A stretch of 26,288 nucleotides of DNA from DASUFE01 sp036274675 (GTDB lineage: Bacteria > Pseudomonadota > Gammaproteobacteria > HTCC5015): contig DASUFE010000078.1 in the NCBI GenBank assembly GCA_036274675.1, forward strand, positions 1 to 26,288. Reading direction: 5' to 3'. The notes beneath the pieces are model-generated. The model saw only the letters and a list, made by a program, of their open reading frames with translations, had not been told where the DNA came from and did no database searches. Shown here in pieces: positions 6,713 to 15,106 of the stretch (position 1 is the first letter of the stretch; every line of letters starts with the position of its first letter). The position numbers were made by a program, and so were the translations under genes.

Positions 6713-8215
6713 ATGTCACTCGCCGTGATTCACAGTCGGGCGCTGGCCGGCATCAACGCGCCGGACGTCAGTATCGAAGTTCATATCAGCGGAGGTTTAC
6801 CCGCCTTGTCCATCGTCGGGCTGCCGGAACTGGCTGTCCGCGAAAGCAAGGACCGGGTCAGGGCGGCAATTCTCAATTCACGCTTTGAATTTCCGAATCG
6901 CAAAATCACCATCAACCTGGCGCCGGCGGATCTGCCCAAGGAAGGCAGCCGATTCGACCTGCCGATCGCGCTCGGCATACTGGCAGCTTCGGGACAATTG
7001 CCCGTGCAAGTGTTGGCGGAGCATGAATTTATCGGTGAACTGGCGCTGGACGGCAGCTTGCGGCCGGTACGCGGTGCGTTGCCGACGGCGATGCAGTGCG
7101 CCTCCGCCGGACGACGGTTGATACTGCCGGACGCCAACGCGCAGGAGGCCGGTTTAGCTCAGGAAGCCTGTGTGCTGCCGGCGCAGCATCTGCTGCAGGT
7201 GAGCGCTCACCTCAGCGCACAGACGCCGCTCGCGCCCTATGCCAGGACCGGTCCGCCGCCCGGCGAATATGCGGCTCCGGATCTGGCGGAAGTGAAGGGA
7301 CAGTCGCACGCCAAGCGCGCGCTCGAGGTTGCCGCTGCAGGTGGCCATAACCTGCTGCTGATCGGTCCTCCCGGCACCGGCAAGACCATGCTGGCGGGGA
7401 GACTGCCCGGCATCCTGCCACCGATGGAAGCGAACGAAGCCATGGAAAGCGCGGCCATACTTTCCATCAGCGATGAAGGCTTCGATATTCGGCGCTGGGG
7501 ACGCCGGCCATTCCGCGCACCGCACCACACCGCATCGGCAGTTGCTCTGGTCGGCGGCGGTTCGATCCCGCGTCCTGGCGAGATTTCACTGGCGCATTAC
7601 GGAGTGCTGTTCCTCGACGAACTGCCTGAGTACAACCGGCACGTGCTGGAAGTGCTGCGCGAACCCATGGAAAAAGGCCGCATCATTATTTCGCGCGCGG
7701 CGCGCCAGGCCGAATTTCCAGCGCGCTTTCAGTTGGTGGCGGCCATGAATCCCTGTCCTTGCGGCTATTACGGGGATTCCATCCGCAGCTGCATCTGCAC
7801 CCAGGACCAGATCCAGCGCTATCGTTCGCGCATCTCCGGGCCGATTCTGGACCGGATTGATCTGCACATCCAGATGCCACGGCCACGGCGGCACGAGTTG
7901 CGGGACGAAACCTCGCAGCAGGAAGAAAGCAGCGCCGCTGTGCGGCTGCGCGTTGCACGTTGCCGCCGCCGGCAACTGCTGCGTTATGAGCGGCCCAGCC
8001 ACCAGTTTGAAAACCGTCACCTGCGCCAGTTTTGCCGCCTGGACACACAAGGTGAGAAACTGATCGAACAGGCGATCGAACGCCTCGGATTATCGGCACG
8101 CGGCTGGCATCGGATTCTGAAAGTCGCCCGCACCATCGCGGACCTCGAAGCGAGCGACGATATCGCACCCTATCACGTGGGCGAGGCCATCAGTTATCGG
8201 GGATTGGATTGTTAA
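6713..8215 (+). CDS. comM: YifB/ComM-family Mg-chelatase-like AAA+ ATPase
   Basis: This 500-residue protein has an N-terminal Lon-protease-like fold domain (about residues 20-140, rich in LPAL and VRAAILN motifs). A central Mg-chelatase ChlI-type AAA+ domain follows. Walker A is GPPGTGKT at residues 218-225, and Walker B is VLFLDE, ending around residue 303. The MNPCPCGYYGD segment is typical of the family. A C-terminal helical domain includes LSARGWHRILKVARTIADLE. ComM has been shown to be a hexameric helicase that promotes branch migration during integration of transforming DNA, and homologues also occur in species not known to be competent. AGGGAT precedes the ATG with reasonable spacing. 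The gene is convergent with ubiI; the 36-base gap has no T-tailed terminator. Confidence 0.95.
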   Translation: MSLAVIHSRALAGINAPDVSIEVHISGGLPALSIVGLPELAVRESKDRVRAAILNSRFEFPNRKITINLAPADLPKEGSRFDLPIALGILAASGQLPVQVLAEHEFIGELALDGSLRPVRGALPTAMQCASAGRRLILPDANAQEAGLAQEACVLPAQHLLQVSAHLSAQTPLAPYARTGPPPGEYAAPDLAEVKGQSHAKRALEVAAAGGHNLLLIGPPGTGKTMLAGRLPGILPPMEANEAMESAAILSISDEGFDIRRWGRRPFRAPHHTASAVALVGGGSIPRPGEISLAHYGVLFLDELPEYNRHVLEVLREPMEKGRIIISRAARQAEFPARFQLVAAMNPCPCGYYGDSIRSCICTQDQIQRYRSRISGPILDRIDLHIQMPRPRRHELRDETSQQEESSAAVRLRVARCRRRQLLRYERPSHQFENRHLRQFCRLDTQGEKLIEQAIERLGLSARGWHRILKVARTIADLEASDDIAPYHVGEAISYRGLDC

Positions 8216-8251
8216 TGCTATCTTCAGTCAACAATCCACCGTGGAAACGCT

Positions 8252-9484
8252 TCAAAGTGGCAGAGTTTCGTTTGCTGCCGGACTCTGCGCCAGAGGCGGT
8301 ACCGAGGAGTCTATAGCCATCGCTTTTCTCATAAAGAAGTGTTTGAGCAGCGGTGAGCCGTCGACAAATTTAAGGCCACTGCTGCGCAGCGCGACCAATG
8401 GCATGGATTGAGCGGCAAACAGCCGTTTAATGGCATCGAGCGACAGACCCAGCATCCAGTTTTCCGTCCGGCGCGCGCGCTCGTAGCGCCTGAGGGTCTT
8501 GATACCTCCCGGATCCGAGGAATTGCCGCGCGCCTGCTCCAGGCAATGCGCAAGCTCGGCAACATCAAGTATACCCATATTTACGCCCTGCCCTGCCAGC
8601 GGATGGACGACATGCGCGGCATCGCCAACGAGCGCGATCCGATTTCCGATCAGGCGGCGTGCATGCATAAATTGCAGTGGAAACGCCTGGCGGTCGCCCA
8701 CGCCAAGTACTTTGCCGAGCCGGTGCTCGAAAGCCTCGCTCAGACTGGCGCAAAATTGGGGCTCTGACAGAGCCAACAACTGCTCGGCCTGCTCCACAGT
8801 CGTCGACCAGACGATCGAGCTGCGGCCGTCCTGCAGCGGCAGAAAGGCCAACGGCCCTGTCGGCAGAAAACGCTGCCACGCAGTGCGCTCATGGGAGAGT
8901 TCGGTCTGGACCGTGGCGATAAGTCCGCGCTGTTCGTACTGCCAGCTTTGCACGCCGATCTGGGCCAGTTCCCGTACCCTGGAATGCGCGCCGTCCGCGC
9001 CGACGACCAGCGCCGCGCGCAACCTGATATCGGCGGTCTCAATCTCCATGCAATCGGGCCCAATATGCAGATTACGGATTCCGGCAGGACAATAAAAATC
9101 GATTTCTGGCATCCCCGAGATCGCATCCAGCAAAACGCTCTGCAACAACCGATTTCCCACAATATGACCCAGATGATCCTGCTGCAAATCGGCTGCCTCG
9201 AAGCGGATGGCCCCACCGCCCGCGGCATCCCACACATACATGCTGCGATATGGGCTGACGCGTGCCTTGCATACGCTCTCCCACACACCGAGATTCGACA
9301 ATACATTTTGCGTAGCGGGACTGATAGCGGACACACGCAAATCATTGGCCTTCGCATCGAAACGCTCAGGCCTGGACTGTTCCAGCAATGCAACCCTGAA
9401 CCCTGCACGGCCCAAGGCACAGGCGAGAGCGGCACCGACCATGCCGGCGCCCACCACTGCTGCATCATAAATGCGTCCAGACAT
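8252..9484 (-). CDS. ubiI: FAD-dependent aerobic ubiquinone hydroxylase, UbiI/VisC type
   Basis: This 410-residue flavoprotein belongs to the UbiH/UbiF/UbiI/UbiL family of oxygen-dependent ring hydroxylases. The Rossmann GxGxxG reads VVGAGMVGAALA near residue 10. The mid-protein DG motif is VVGADGAHSRVRELA, and the second FAD motif is ALVGDAAHVVHPLAGQGVNMG. It starts 8 bases after the ubiH stop codon and ends the ygfB-pepP-ubiH-ubiI operon. By gene order it corresponds to visC, whose enzyme carries out C5-hydroxylation in E. coli. Which ring position it hydroxylates cannot be fixed by sequence, since family members change regioselectivity between lineages. The C-terminal 25 residues are proline- and alanine-rich and unconserved. 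Confidence 0.9.
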   Translation of the reverse strand: MSGRIYDAAVVGAGMVGAALACALGRAGFRVALLEQSRPERFDAKANDLRVSAISPATQNVLSNLGVWESVCKARVSPYRSMYVWDAAGGGAIRFEAADLQQDHLGHIVGNRLLQSVLLDAISGMPEIDFYCPAGIRNLHIGPDCMEIETADIRLRAALVVGADGAHSRVRELAQIGVQSWQYEQRGLIATVQTELSHERTAWQRFLPTGPLAFLPLQDGRSSIVWSTTVEQAEQLLALSEPQFCASLSEAFEHRLGKVLGVGDRQAFPLQFMHARRLIGNRIALVGDAAHVVHPLAGQGVNMGILDVAELAHCLEQARGNSSDPGGIKTLRRYERARRTENWMLGLSLDAIKRLFAAQSMPLVALRSSGLKFVDGSPLLKHFFMRKAMAIDSSVPPLAQSPAANETLPL

Positions 9485-9492
9485 GATCGGCC

Positions 9493-10746
9493 TTACTGTC
9501 GGTAATGCCCGATCCTGGGCAACGGCATGTTGAGCCCCATACCCTGCCGCACCAGGCGCCGCCTGAGCCCTGGCAGCAGATCCATGGTGATGAGCCCCAG
9601 ACTGCGCGCAATCGCCAGTGGCCTCAGATCGTTTGAAAACAACCTTACCAGGCCGTCGGTAAACATAATCACCCGTTGCTGATCACGGGCGCGCCGTCCG
9701 CGATAATCCGCCAACAGGTTTGACGAACCCGGGTCCCCTTCCGGGGAGGAGTCGAGCAGGCACTGCAGTAATATTGAAGCATCGCGCAAGGCCAGATTGA
9801 AACCCTGCCCTGCAACGGGATGCAAGGTCTGCGCGGCATTACCGATCAATACTGTCCGGGCACCGACTTTGAGTTCGCTGTTGACCAGCGTCAACGGATA
9901 TCCGGCGCGACTGCCGCAGCGCAATAAACGTCCAAGACGGTTGCCGAAGCGTTGCTGCAGTCGATTCAGAAAAGACTGTTCATCAAGCGCCAGCAATTCC
10001 TCCGCCTGACCGGCGTGCAGTGTCCATACCACCGCACAGCGGTTGCGCTCCTCTCCAAAAGGCTGGAGCGGCAGCAAGGCCAAGGGGCCGCTTTCGGTGA
10101 AACGCTCATATGCGGTATTGTTGTGGGGGCATTGCGTGCTGATATTGGTGATGACAGCGTCCTGACGATAATCAACCGTGGCCGCATTGATATTCAGCAG
10201 GCGACGCACCGTCGAATCCGCGCCGTCAGCGGCAACCAGCAACCGCGTCCGTAACATCATGGGATTGTCTTCGTGCCGCAGTTCCAGCTCGAGGGTATTA
10301 TCCAGTTGCCGCAAGCCCAGCAGTTGCGCCGGGGCATATAGTTGCAAGGCTTCCGGGTGCTCGAGTAATTTGGGAACCAATAATTCACCCAGAGAACGGG
10401 CAGGTATGACATATCCTAGTGCCGGAACCCGCTCTTCCTGGGCGTGGATGCGCGTAACACCGAAGCGACCGCGCTCGGAAACATGAATACCGTAAATGGG
10501 TTCAGCGTGAAGAGCCAATCGGGACCATAAATCCAGCCACTCGAGAATTCGGCTGGATCCGTATGACAGTACGATGCTGCGTTCGTCATAGCCGGGAGGC
10601 GTTGATTTTCGAATATCAACGTTCTCGACCAACGCGCACCGATAAGACGCCGCCTGGAGGGTCCAGGCCAGCGTTGCGCCGACCATGCCGCCGCCTACAA
10701 TTACGATGTCGTATTGCCCGACCGGGTTGTGACCCCGCTCAGCCAT
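9493..10746 (-). CDS. ubiH: 2-octaprenyl-6-methoxyphenol hydroxylase-type flavoprotein UbiH
   Basis: The product has 417 residues. It has an N-terminal FAD-binding motif VIVGGGMVGATLAW (about residues 15-28), the DG motif VAADGADSTVRRLL, and the GNAAQTLHPVAGQGFNLALRD segment that distinguishes UbiH from UbiI (GNAAQ-LHP instead of GDAAH-VHP). It would hydroxylate the ubiquinone ring at the C1 position in the aerobic pathway. The start ATG overlaps the pepP stop by eight bases, suggesting translational coupling, and ubiI follows eight bases after its stop. Assignment as UbiH rather than another paralogue rests on this motif and on the pepP-ubiH-ubiI order found in many gammaproteobacteria. Confidence 0.92.
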   Translation of the reverse strand: MAERGHNPVGQYDIVIVGGGMVGATLAWTLQAASYRCALVENVDIRKSTPPGYDERSIVLSYGSSRILEWLDLWSRLALHAEPIYGIHVSERGRFGVTRIHAQEERVPALGYVIPARSLGELLVPKLLEHPEALQLYAPAQLLGLRQLDNTLELELRHEDNPMMLRTRLLVAADGADSTVRRLLNINAATVDYRQDAVITNISTQCPHNNTAYERFTESGPLALLPLQPFGEERNRCAVVWTLHAGQAEELLALDEQSFLNRLQQRFGNRLGRLLRCGSRAGYPLTLVNSELKVGARTVLIGNAAQTLHPVAGQGFNLALRDASILLQCLLDSSPEGDPGSSNLLADYRGRRARDQQRVIMFTDGLVRLFSNDLRPLAIARSLGLITMDLLPGLRRRLVRQGMGLNMPLPRIGHYRQ

Positions 10747-12049
10747 GCGCGGAGGACATCACCGTTTCGATTTCGGCAACAGTTTTCGGGGCATCCTCAG
10801 TGAGGACGGAGTTGCCGTCACGCGTGACCAATACGTCATCCTCAATGCGAATACCGATATTGTGCAGCTCCCGGGGTAAATGCTTGCTGGCGGCAAAATA
10901 AAGTCCCGGCTCCACAGTCAGGGTCATACCCGGCTCCAGCAGACGCCACTCGTTATCGACCTTGTAATCGCCCACATCGTGCACATCCATTCCGAGCCAA
11001 TGTCCCGTCCTGTGCATGTAATAGGGCTTATATGCCCCTTCCTTGATAAGCTTGGAGCGCGAGCCTTTGAGTACGCCCAATTCAATCAAGCCAGCAGTCA
11101 ACTCCTTGACGGCGGCATCGTGAGGGTCATTCCAGTGATTCCCGGAAATGGCTTCCTTGATCGCCGCCAGCTGCGCACGCAGCACGATTTCATAAATTTC
11201 CCGTTGCAGGGGCGTAAAACGGCCGCTAACCGGAAATGTGCGGCTGATATCCGCGGCATAACCGTCATATTCTGCGCCCGCATCGATCAGCAACAGATCG
11301 CCGTCTTTCAACACATCCGAATTTCGCCGGTAGTGCAGTACGCAGGCGTTAGCCCCGCCGCCCACGATGCTGGGATATGCCGGTTCCATCTGGTGGCTCT
11401 TGAACTCATATAGCAGGGCCGCCTCGATTTCATACTCCGTACGGCCAGGGCGGCAGTGCCGCATGGCTCGTACATGGGCCGCCGCGGATACCTGGGAGGC
11501 CTTGCGCATGGCACGCTGTTCATCAGTGGACTTGAACAGCCTCATTTCGTGCAACAGGAATTCCAATGAAACGAATTCCGCCGGAGCCTTGGCGCCCGTG
11601 CGGGAATTCTGCTTGATGCTGTTCACCCAATCCATCATACGATGATCGAATTCCGGGTAACGACCCATCGTACAAAATACCTTCTCGCGGTTCTCCAGCA
11701 GGCCGGGCAGAATATCGTCCATATCGGAAATAGGAAAGGAATCATCGGCCCCGTAGTCTTTAATGGCCCCCTCCTGGCCGGCATGATCCCCATCCCACAG
11801 GGCGCGTTTCGGATCGCGCTCGCGGCAGAACAGGATAAATTCGCCCTGCTCCCGTTCGGGCACCAGTACGATCACGGCCTCCGGTTCGTTAAAACCGCTG
11901 AGATACAAAAAATCACTATCCTGGCGATAGGGATAATAAACGTCGCGATTTCGCAACTTTTCAGAGGCGGCTGGAATAACCGCTATGGAGCCACGCTCCA
12001 TGGCGCGCATCAGATGCTTGCGTCTGCGGGCATATTCTGCTGACTTCAT
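10739..12049 (-). CDS. pepP: Xaa-Pro aminopeptidase P
   Basis: This 436-residue cytoplasmic metallopeptidase removes N-terminal residues that precede proline. It has an N-terminal creatinase-like domain (about residues 1-165) and a C-terminal pita-bread domain. The five ligands of the dinuclear metal site can be placed: D256 in LIDAGAEYDG, D267 in AADISRTFP, H350 in HRTGHWLGMDVHD, E380 in TVEPGLY and E403 in IRIEDDVLVT. All are intact, and the spacing matches what I recall for E. coli PepP. It starts three bases after the ygfB stop codon and overlaps ubiH by eight bases, so the four genes form a tight operon. The link between pepP and the ubiquinone hydroxylases is conserved, but its reason is not clear from sequence. 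Confidence 0.96.
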   Translation of the reverse strand: MKSAEYARRRKHLMRAMERGSIAVIPAASEKLRNRDVYYPYRQDSDFLYLSGFNEPEAVIVLVPEREQGEFILFCRERDPKRALWDGDHAGQEGAIKDYGADDSFPISDMDDILPGLLENREKVFCTMGRYPEFDHRMMDWVNSIKQNSRTGAKAPAEFVSLEFLLHEMRLFKSTDEQRAMRKASQVSAAAHVRAMRHCRPGRTEYEIEAALLYEFKSHQMEPAYPSIVGGGANACVLHYRRNSDVLKDGDLLLIDAGAEYDGYAADISRTFPVSGRFTPLQREIYEIVLRAQLAAIKEAISGNHWNDPHDAAVKELTAGLIELGVLKGSRSKLIKEGAYKPYYMHRTGHWLGMDVHDVGDYKVDNEWRLLEPGMTLTVEPGLYFAASKHLPRELHNIGIRIEDDVLVTRDGNSVLTEDAPKTVAEIETVMSSAHG

Positions 12050-12052
12050 CGA

Positions 12053-12610
12053 TCAATGCAGGGTCTGGTTGAAACCGTTATTGTCGTTTAACTCATCGTG
12101 TAACAGCAAGACGCCGGCGCGAACGTATTCTATCAACTCCATGAGGTAGAATTCGTCACTATCAGTCGCCCCCTCGTTTTCAATATGACCAAGTTTGCAG
12201 AACTCGGCGAGATCGCGCAAAAACTCGGTGGAATCCGCCGACAGCTGTATATTGCGCGCCAATCCGCCCGCCGACACCCCATACAAAAATCCCTCACACC
12301 ATAGCTTCAGAGCATCCGCGCGTAACTCCAATGGCGTATCCTCGTCCGGCAGAAACAAGTCAAAATCCATGTCTTCGCCGGCATCGCTCAACTGTCCGCG
12401 GGTATGCTCGAATACGCTTTTGAGGACAGTGCCGGCCTCAATAGGCAACGTCCCGCTTTCGCCGGAAAATGTCATTGCGCAGTCGAACCATGTCCCCGTA
12501 TCTACCGGCCGTCCGGCGCAGATCAGCCCACATAACAAACCATGCCATTGTGCGGCACTGTGATCACGTACCAAACCCGCCAGAGTTTCTTCAAAATGAT
12601 GATAATTCAT
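12053..12610 (-). CDS. ygfB: UPF0149/YgfB family protein
   Basis: This 185-residue acidic helical protein carries the family pattern: a FEETLAGL N-terminus, HGLLCGLICAG, and then DEDTPLELRADALKLWCEGFLYG. The conserved W-C-GFL-G in the middle and LMELIEYVRAGVLLLHDEL near the end are characteristic. Pseudomonas YgfB has been reported to affect AlpA-dependent gene expression and beta-lactam tolerance, but no biochemical activity can be read here. It is the first gene of the ygfB-pepP-ubiH-ubiI operon and diverges from the zapA group. A weak ribosome binding site (AAGAG) lies upstream of the ATG. Confidence 0.9.
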   Translation of the reverse strand: MNYHHFEETLAGLVRDHSAAQWHGLLCGLICAGRPVDTGTWFDCAMTFSGESGTLPIEAGTVLKSVFEHTRGQLSDAGEDMDFDLFLPDEDTPLELRADALKLWCEGFLYGVSAGGLARNIQLSADSTEFLRDLAEFCKLGHIENEGATDSDEFYLMELIEYVRAGVLLLHDELNDNNGFNQTLH

Positions 12611-12636
12611 GAGTTACTCTTCATTTAATAGATGCA

Positions 12637-12642
12637 ATTATA
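12637..12642 (-). promoter_or_regulatory. Candidate -10 element for the ygfB-pepP-ubiH-ubiI operon
   Basis: On the minus strand this is a perfect TATAAT about 27 bases upstream of the ygfB start, giving a leader of about 20 bases. No good -35 hexamer is present at 16-18 bases. The same 78-base gap must also hold the divergent promoter for the zapA group, for which I see no clear match. Confidence 0.4.
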
Positions 12643-12688
12643 CCGGGAATTAACCATCAGCCGATAAAGTATGGTTTTTTAATGGGGT

Positions 12689-13003
12689 ATGCCTTTGCGA
12701 GAGCCCACTCCGCCTCAGGAAAGCCCCGGTCCGGAGTTGACCGTAACCCTGCCCGGGCATAACATTTCCCGCATGAGCGGCTCCGACTTCAAAAAACCGA
12801 CGGAAGAACTGCAATCCCTGGAAGCCCAGCTGCAGGAGTTGTTAAGCCTCTGTGAAAGGCTCAAAACTGAAAACAAATCCTTGCGTAGTCAGCAAGATGT
12901 TCTGGTTGCGGATCGCGCCTCCCTCATTGAGAAAAATGAAAAGGCACGCACCCGCGTTGAAGCCATGATTACCCGGCTCAAGGCGATGGAAAATTCTCAA
13001 TGA
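12689..13003 (+). CDS. Small ZapB-like coiled-coil protein (TIGR02449 type)
   Basis: The product has up to 104 residues. From about residue 38 it is one continuous coiled coil (LEAQLQELLSLCERLKTENK, then RASLIEKNEKARTRVEAMITRLKAME). This pattern, ending RVEAMI-RLK, is typical of the small family always found just before zapA in gammaproteobacteria. The start is uncertain. The ATG at 12689 gives a proline-rich N-terminus, while the in-frame ATG at 12773 (MSGSDFKKP) gives 76 residues, closer to the usual size. Neither has a clear ribosome binding site. Its stop codon overlaps the zapA start in ATGA, so translation is coupled. A role with ZapA in division-ring organisation is inferred from context only. 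Confidence 0.85.
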   Translation: MPLREPTPPQESPGPELTVTLPGHNISRMSGSDFKKPTEELQSLEAQLQELLSLCERLKTENKSLRSQQDVLVADRASLIEKNEKARTRVEAMITRLKAMENSQ

Positions 13004-13311
13004 ATAGTCTTGCTATAACCGTCAATATCCTGGACCGCGACTATCAAATAGCCTGTAAACCCGACGAGAAAGAACTTCTGCTGGCCTCGGCCAAATTCCT
13101 GGATCAGAAAATGCGGGAAATTCGCGACCGAGGTAATGTCATCGGTATAGACCGTATCGCAGTTATGGCCGCGCTTAATATCGCCCATGATTTTCTGCAG
13201 CTAAAACCGATCGAGGAAGAACAGCGAGCGATCGCTGGCCGCATATCCGCACTCAAACGGACTATTTCAGAAATTGTTATTGCGGAACATCGCGCAGCCG
13301 GTCAGAGCTGA
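13000..13311 (+). CDS. zapA: Cell division protein ZapA
   Basis: This 103-residue protein promotes bundling of FtsZ filaments at the division site. The N-terminal globular domain includes AITVNILDRDYQIACKPDEK and LLLASAKFLDQKMREIRD. The conserved IDRIAVMAALNIAHDFL helix leads into a C-terminal coiled coil used for tetramer formation. The start overlaps the stop of the preceding coiled-coil gene by four bases (ATGA). Its own TGA stop is part of the extended -10 promoter of the 6S RNA gene that follows. The placement of zapA before 6S RNA and fau is conserved widely in gammaproteobacteria. Confidence 0.95.
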   Translation: MNSLAITVNILDRDYQIACKPDEKELLLASAKFLDQKMREIRDRGNVIGIDRIAVMAALNIAHDFLQLKPIEEEQRAIAGRISALKRTISEIVIAEHRAAGQS

Positions 13312-13317
13312 TATAAT
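13309..13317 (+). promoter_or_regulatory. Extended -10 promoter of 6S RNA
   Basis: TGA-TATAAT is a perfect extended -10 element, and its TGA is also the zapA stop codon. Transcription would start at about 13324, just before the closing stem of the 6S RNA. No strong -35 hexamer is visible. Confidence 0.6.
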
Positions 13318-13328
13318 CGCTTTCATGA

Positions 13329-13515
13329 GCATTCTCTGCGGTATTCGATAAAGAGGCTGGGTAAATCCTTGAGCCTAAATTTTACCCCGGGGTTATAGTT
13401 TTCTTGGGTCCGTGTGCAAGCCTGTTATAAACAGGAAGCCTGAAGGCCCGACAAGCTTCCCCACCTGAACTTTCGGTTCAAGGTCGATAGTCTCCACGGT
13501 ACATGTGGAGAATGC
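13329..13515 (+). ncRNA. ssrS: 6S RNA
   Basis: The noncoding stretch between zapA and fau holds a 6S RNA, which binds sigma-70 RNA polymerase as a mimic of an open promoter and represses transcription in stationary phase. The ends are set by the closing stem: GCATTCTC at 13329-13336 pairs exactly with GAGAATGC at 13508-13515. Internal hairpins include CCTGTT-ATA-AACAGG (13421-13435) and TGAAC-TTTCG-GTTCA (13466-13480). The second lies in a CACCTGAAC...GTTCAAGG context like that of known gammaproteobacterial 6S RNAs. Length is about 187 bases, normal for the class. The exact processed ends are uncertain by several bases. In relatives fau is often co-transcribed with 6S RNA. Confidence 0.9.
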
Positions 13516-13586
13516 TCCCTCAATAACCCCCATTTTGAATGACGTGGCCGGCGCTGCTGGGCCGATGAATACTAACTACAAATAGT

Positions 13587-14189
13587 ATGCAGAAGTCCAC
13601 CGAACCCATTGAGCAAATCAGAGCCCGTATTCGCTTGCAACGCCAATCCGTATCGTCTCAATCCGCGACTGCTGCGGCGACCGCGGCGTGCCAGCAGTTT
13701 CTGCTACTCCAGGAATTTTCCACCGCGAAATATATCGCAGTCTATCTGGCGGTAAACGGGGAAATTGGAACCAGACCGCTGATTGAAGCGGCCTGGCGGC
13801 ATAACAAGCAAATATATCTGCCTGTACTGCAAGAGGATGGAACCCTGCTATTCGCGGCCTATACCTCACGCTCGGTCCTGCGGCCAAACCGTTATCGTAT
13901 CCCCGAGCCGGAAATAGACCCGAATTTTCCTTCACTGTCCGCCGCCCATGAAATGGATGTATTAATCATTCCCCTGGTCGCGTTCGACAACCGTTGTCAA
14001 CGCATTGGGATGGGTGCCGGCTACTATGACCGGACACTTGCGGGGTGTGGCCGTGCGAAGCCGGCCCGCATCGGTCTTGCCTACGAATTTCAGCAGGTGA
14101 CCAGTATCCCGGCCAGGGATTGGGACGTTCCAATGCACAAAATAGTAACCGAGAGCATGGTCTACATCAGAAAGGAAGAAACCGGATGA
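13587..14189 (+). CDS. fau: 5-formyltetrahydrofolate cyclo-ligase
   Basis: This 200-residue enzyme converts 5-formyltetrahydrofolate to 5,10-methenyltetrahydrofolate with ATP, returning a storage folate to one-carbon metabolism. The family's C-terminal signature is intact as RIGMGAGYYDRTL, and the KYIAVYLAVNGEIGT segment forms the substrate-binding region. DVLIIPLVAFD precedes the glycine-rich loop. No good ribosome binding site precedes the ATG. The gene follows 6S RNA by about 70 bases, a linkage conserved in gammaproteobacteria and linked in E. coli to biofilm and persister phenotypes. Its stop overlaps the start of the EVE-domain gene by four bases. Confidence 0.95.
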   Translation: MQKSTEPIEQIRARIRLQRQSVSSQSATAAATAACQQFLLLQEFSTAKYIAVYLAVNGEIGTRPLIEAAWRHNKQIYLPVLQEDGTLLFAAYTSRSVLRPNRYRIPEPEIDPNFPSLSAAHEMDVLIIPLVAFDNRCQRIGMGAGYYDRTLAGCGRAKPARIGLAYEFQQVTSIPARDWDVPMHKIVTESMVYIRKEETG

Positions 14190-14638
14190 ACAACTGGTTG
14201 ATGAAATCGGAGCCGGATACTTTCAGTATCGACGATCTGGAACGGGTCCGTGTCGAGCCTTGGAACGGAGTCCGTAACTATCAGGCGCGAAATATGATAC
14301 GGGACCAAATGCGCGCCGGAGCTCTCGCCTTTTTTTATCATTCCAGTTGTGCAATACCGGCCATTGCGGGGGTAATGGAAATTACCGGAGCAGCTTATCC
14401 GGATCCCACTGCCTTTGATTCTTCAAGCCCTTATTACGACCCCCAGAGCTCCCCTGACAAGCCACGCTGGTATGCGATCGATGTGCGATTCATACGCCGG
14501 TTGGAACGGCTTATCACTCTGCAAGAGCTGAAAAATCACCCGGTACTGCTGGAACTGCCACTGCTGCAGCGCGGTAATCGCCTGTCTGTGATGCCGGTCC
14601 CGATTCGGCAGTGGGAATACATCCTCTCGCTGGAATAA
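14186..14638 (+). CDS. EVE domain-containing protein
   Basis: The 150-residue protein begins MNNWLMKSEPDTFSIDDL, the classic opening of the EVE (PUA-like) domain family. It continues with EPWNGVRNYQARNMIRD, GALAFFYHSS and GVMEITGAAYPDPTAFD. Aromatic residues lining the expected ligand pocket (W4, W-NGVRNYQ, FYHS) are present. EVE domains are thought to read modified bases in DNA or RNA; a specific substrate cannot be deduced. It is single-domain and covers its whole length. Its ATG overlaps the fau stop codon in ATGA, so the two are translationally coupled, and the same pairing is common in related genomes. The stop codon is followed by a long noncoding region. Confidence 0.93.
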   Translation: MNNWLMKSEPDTFSIDDLERVRVEPWNGVRNYQARNMIRDQMRAGALAFFYHSSCAIPAIAGVMEITGAAYPDPTAFDSSSPYYDPQSSPDKPRWYAIDVRFIRRLERLITLQELKNHPVLLELPLLQRGNRLSVMPVPIRQWEYILSLE

Positions 14639-15106
14639 AAACCCCGATTTGCCTGCATGCGGCTCTCATTAAGCGCCTGACCGCTCGACTTCCGACTTCT
14701 CGCGCTTGGATTACGGAGTTTTTTCTTCCGCTCACCATAAAAAACCGCCACGCAACCCTTCGCTGCGGGGATGAAAGCAGAAATTTTTGCTCCCAAAATT
14801 GAAAATTCTGGATCTCCCGGTCGATTTTTCGATCGCGCAGACGGAAAAAACGTCTTCTGAGAACGTTTTTTCCCTTTCAACGCTCACTGAAGAGAGAAAA
14901 TAGAGGGTGTAACCGTGTATACGAGCGCAAAAATCTCGAAGTCGTGACGAATTTTCGGCGAGAGCGACGAGTTTTTTGCGCCACAACGTCAGAAAATTTG
15001 AAAAAATTACCTTTGAATGCGATTTTTATTCGAATTTACTAGAATTTTTTTTATTCTTGATTATACTCACACGCGAGGTTAACAAAACTCTCCGGAGGAA
15101 AATGTA
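14639..15106. other. AT-rich, hairpin-rich noncoding region upstream of the lysine-repeat gene
   Basis: I find no credible gene in these 467 bases. The segment from about 14740 onward is far richer in A and T tracts than its neighbours, with more than ten runs of four or more A or T. Several short dyads occur, such as AGCAGAAATTTTTGCT, TCGATTTTTCGA and the perfect 11-bp repeat at 14843-14873. A possible -10 element TATACT lies at 15062-15067, about 40 bases before the downstream start codon. The region may hold the promoter of the lysine-repeat gene, a curved-DNA regulatory segment, or an unrecognised small RNA. Confidence 0.5.
14843..14873. repeat. Perfect 11-bp inverted repeat
   Basis: GGAAAAAACGT at 14843-14853 and ACGTTTTTTCC at 14863-14873 are exact reverse complements around a nine-base loop. 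The stem is mostly A-T pairs and no separate T-run follows, so a normal intrinsic terminator is unlikely. It could be a regulator site or a stem in a noncoding transcript. Confidence 0.6.

Noticed and set aside
8206..8237. Inverted repeat GGATTGTT/AACAATCC at the comM 3' end as a terminator
   Set aside because: The arms are exact but the loop is 16 bases, the stem is AT-rich and no T-run follows, so it does not meet the standard of an intrinsic terminator.
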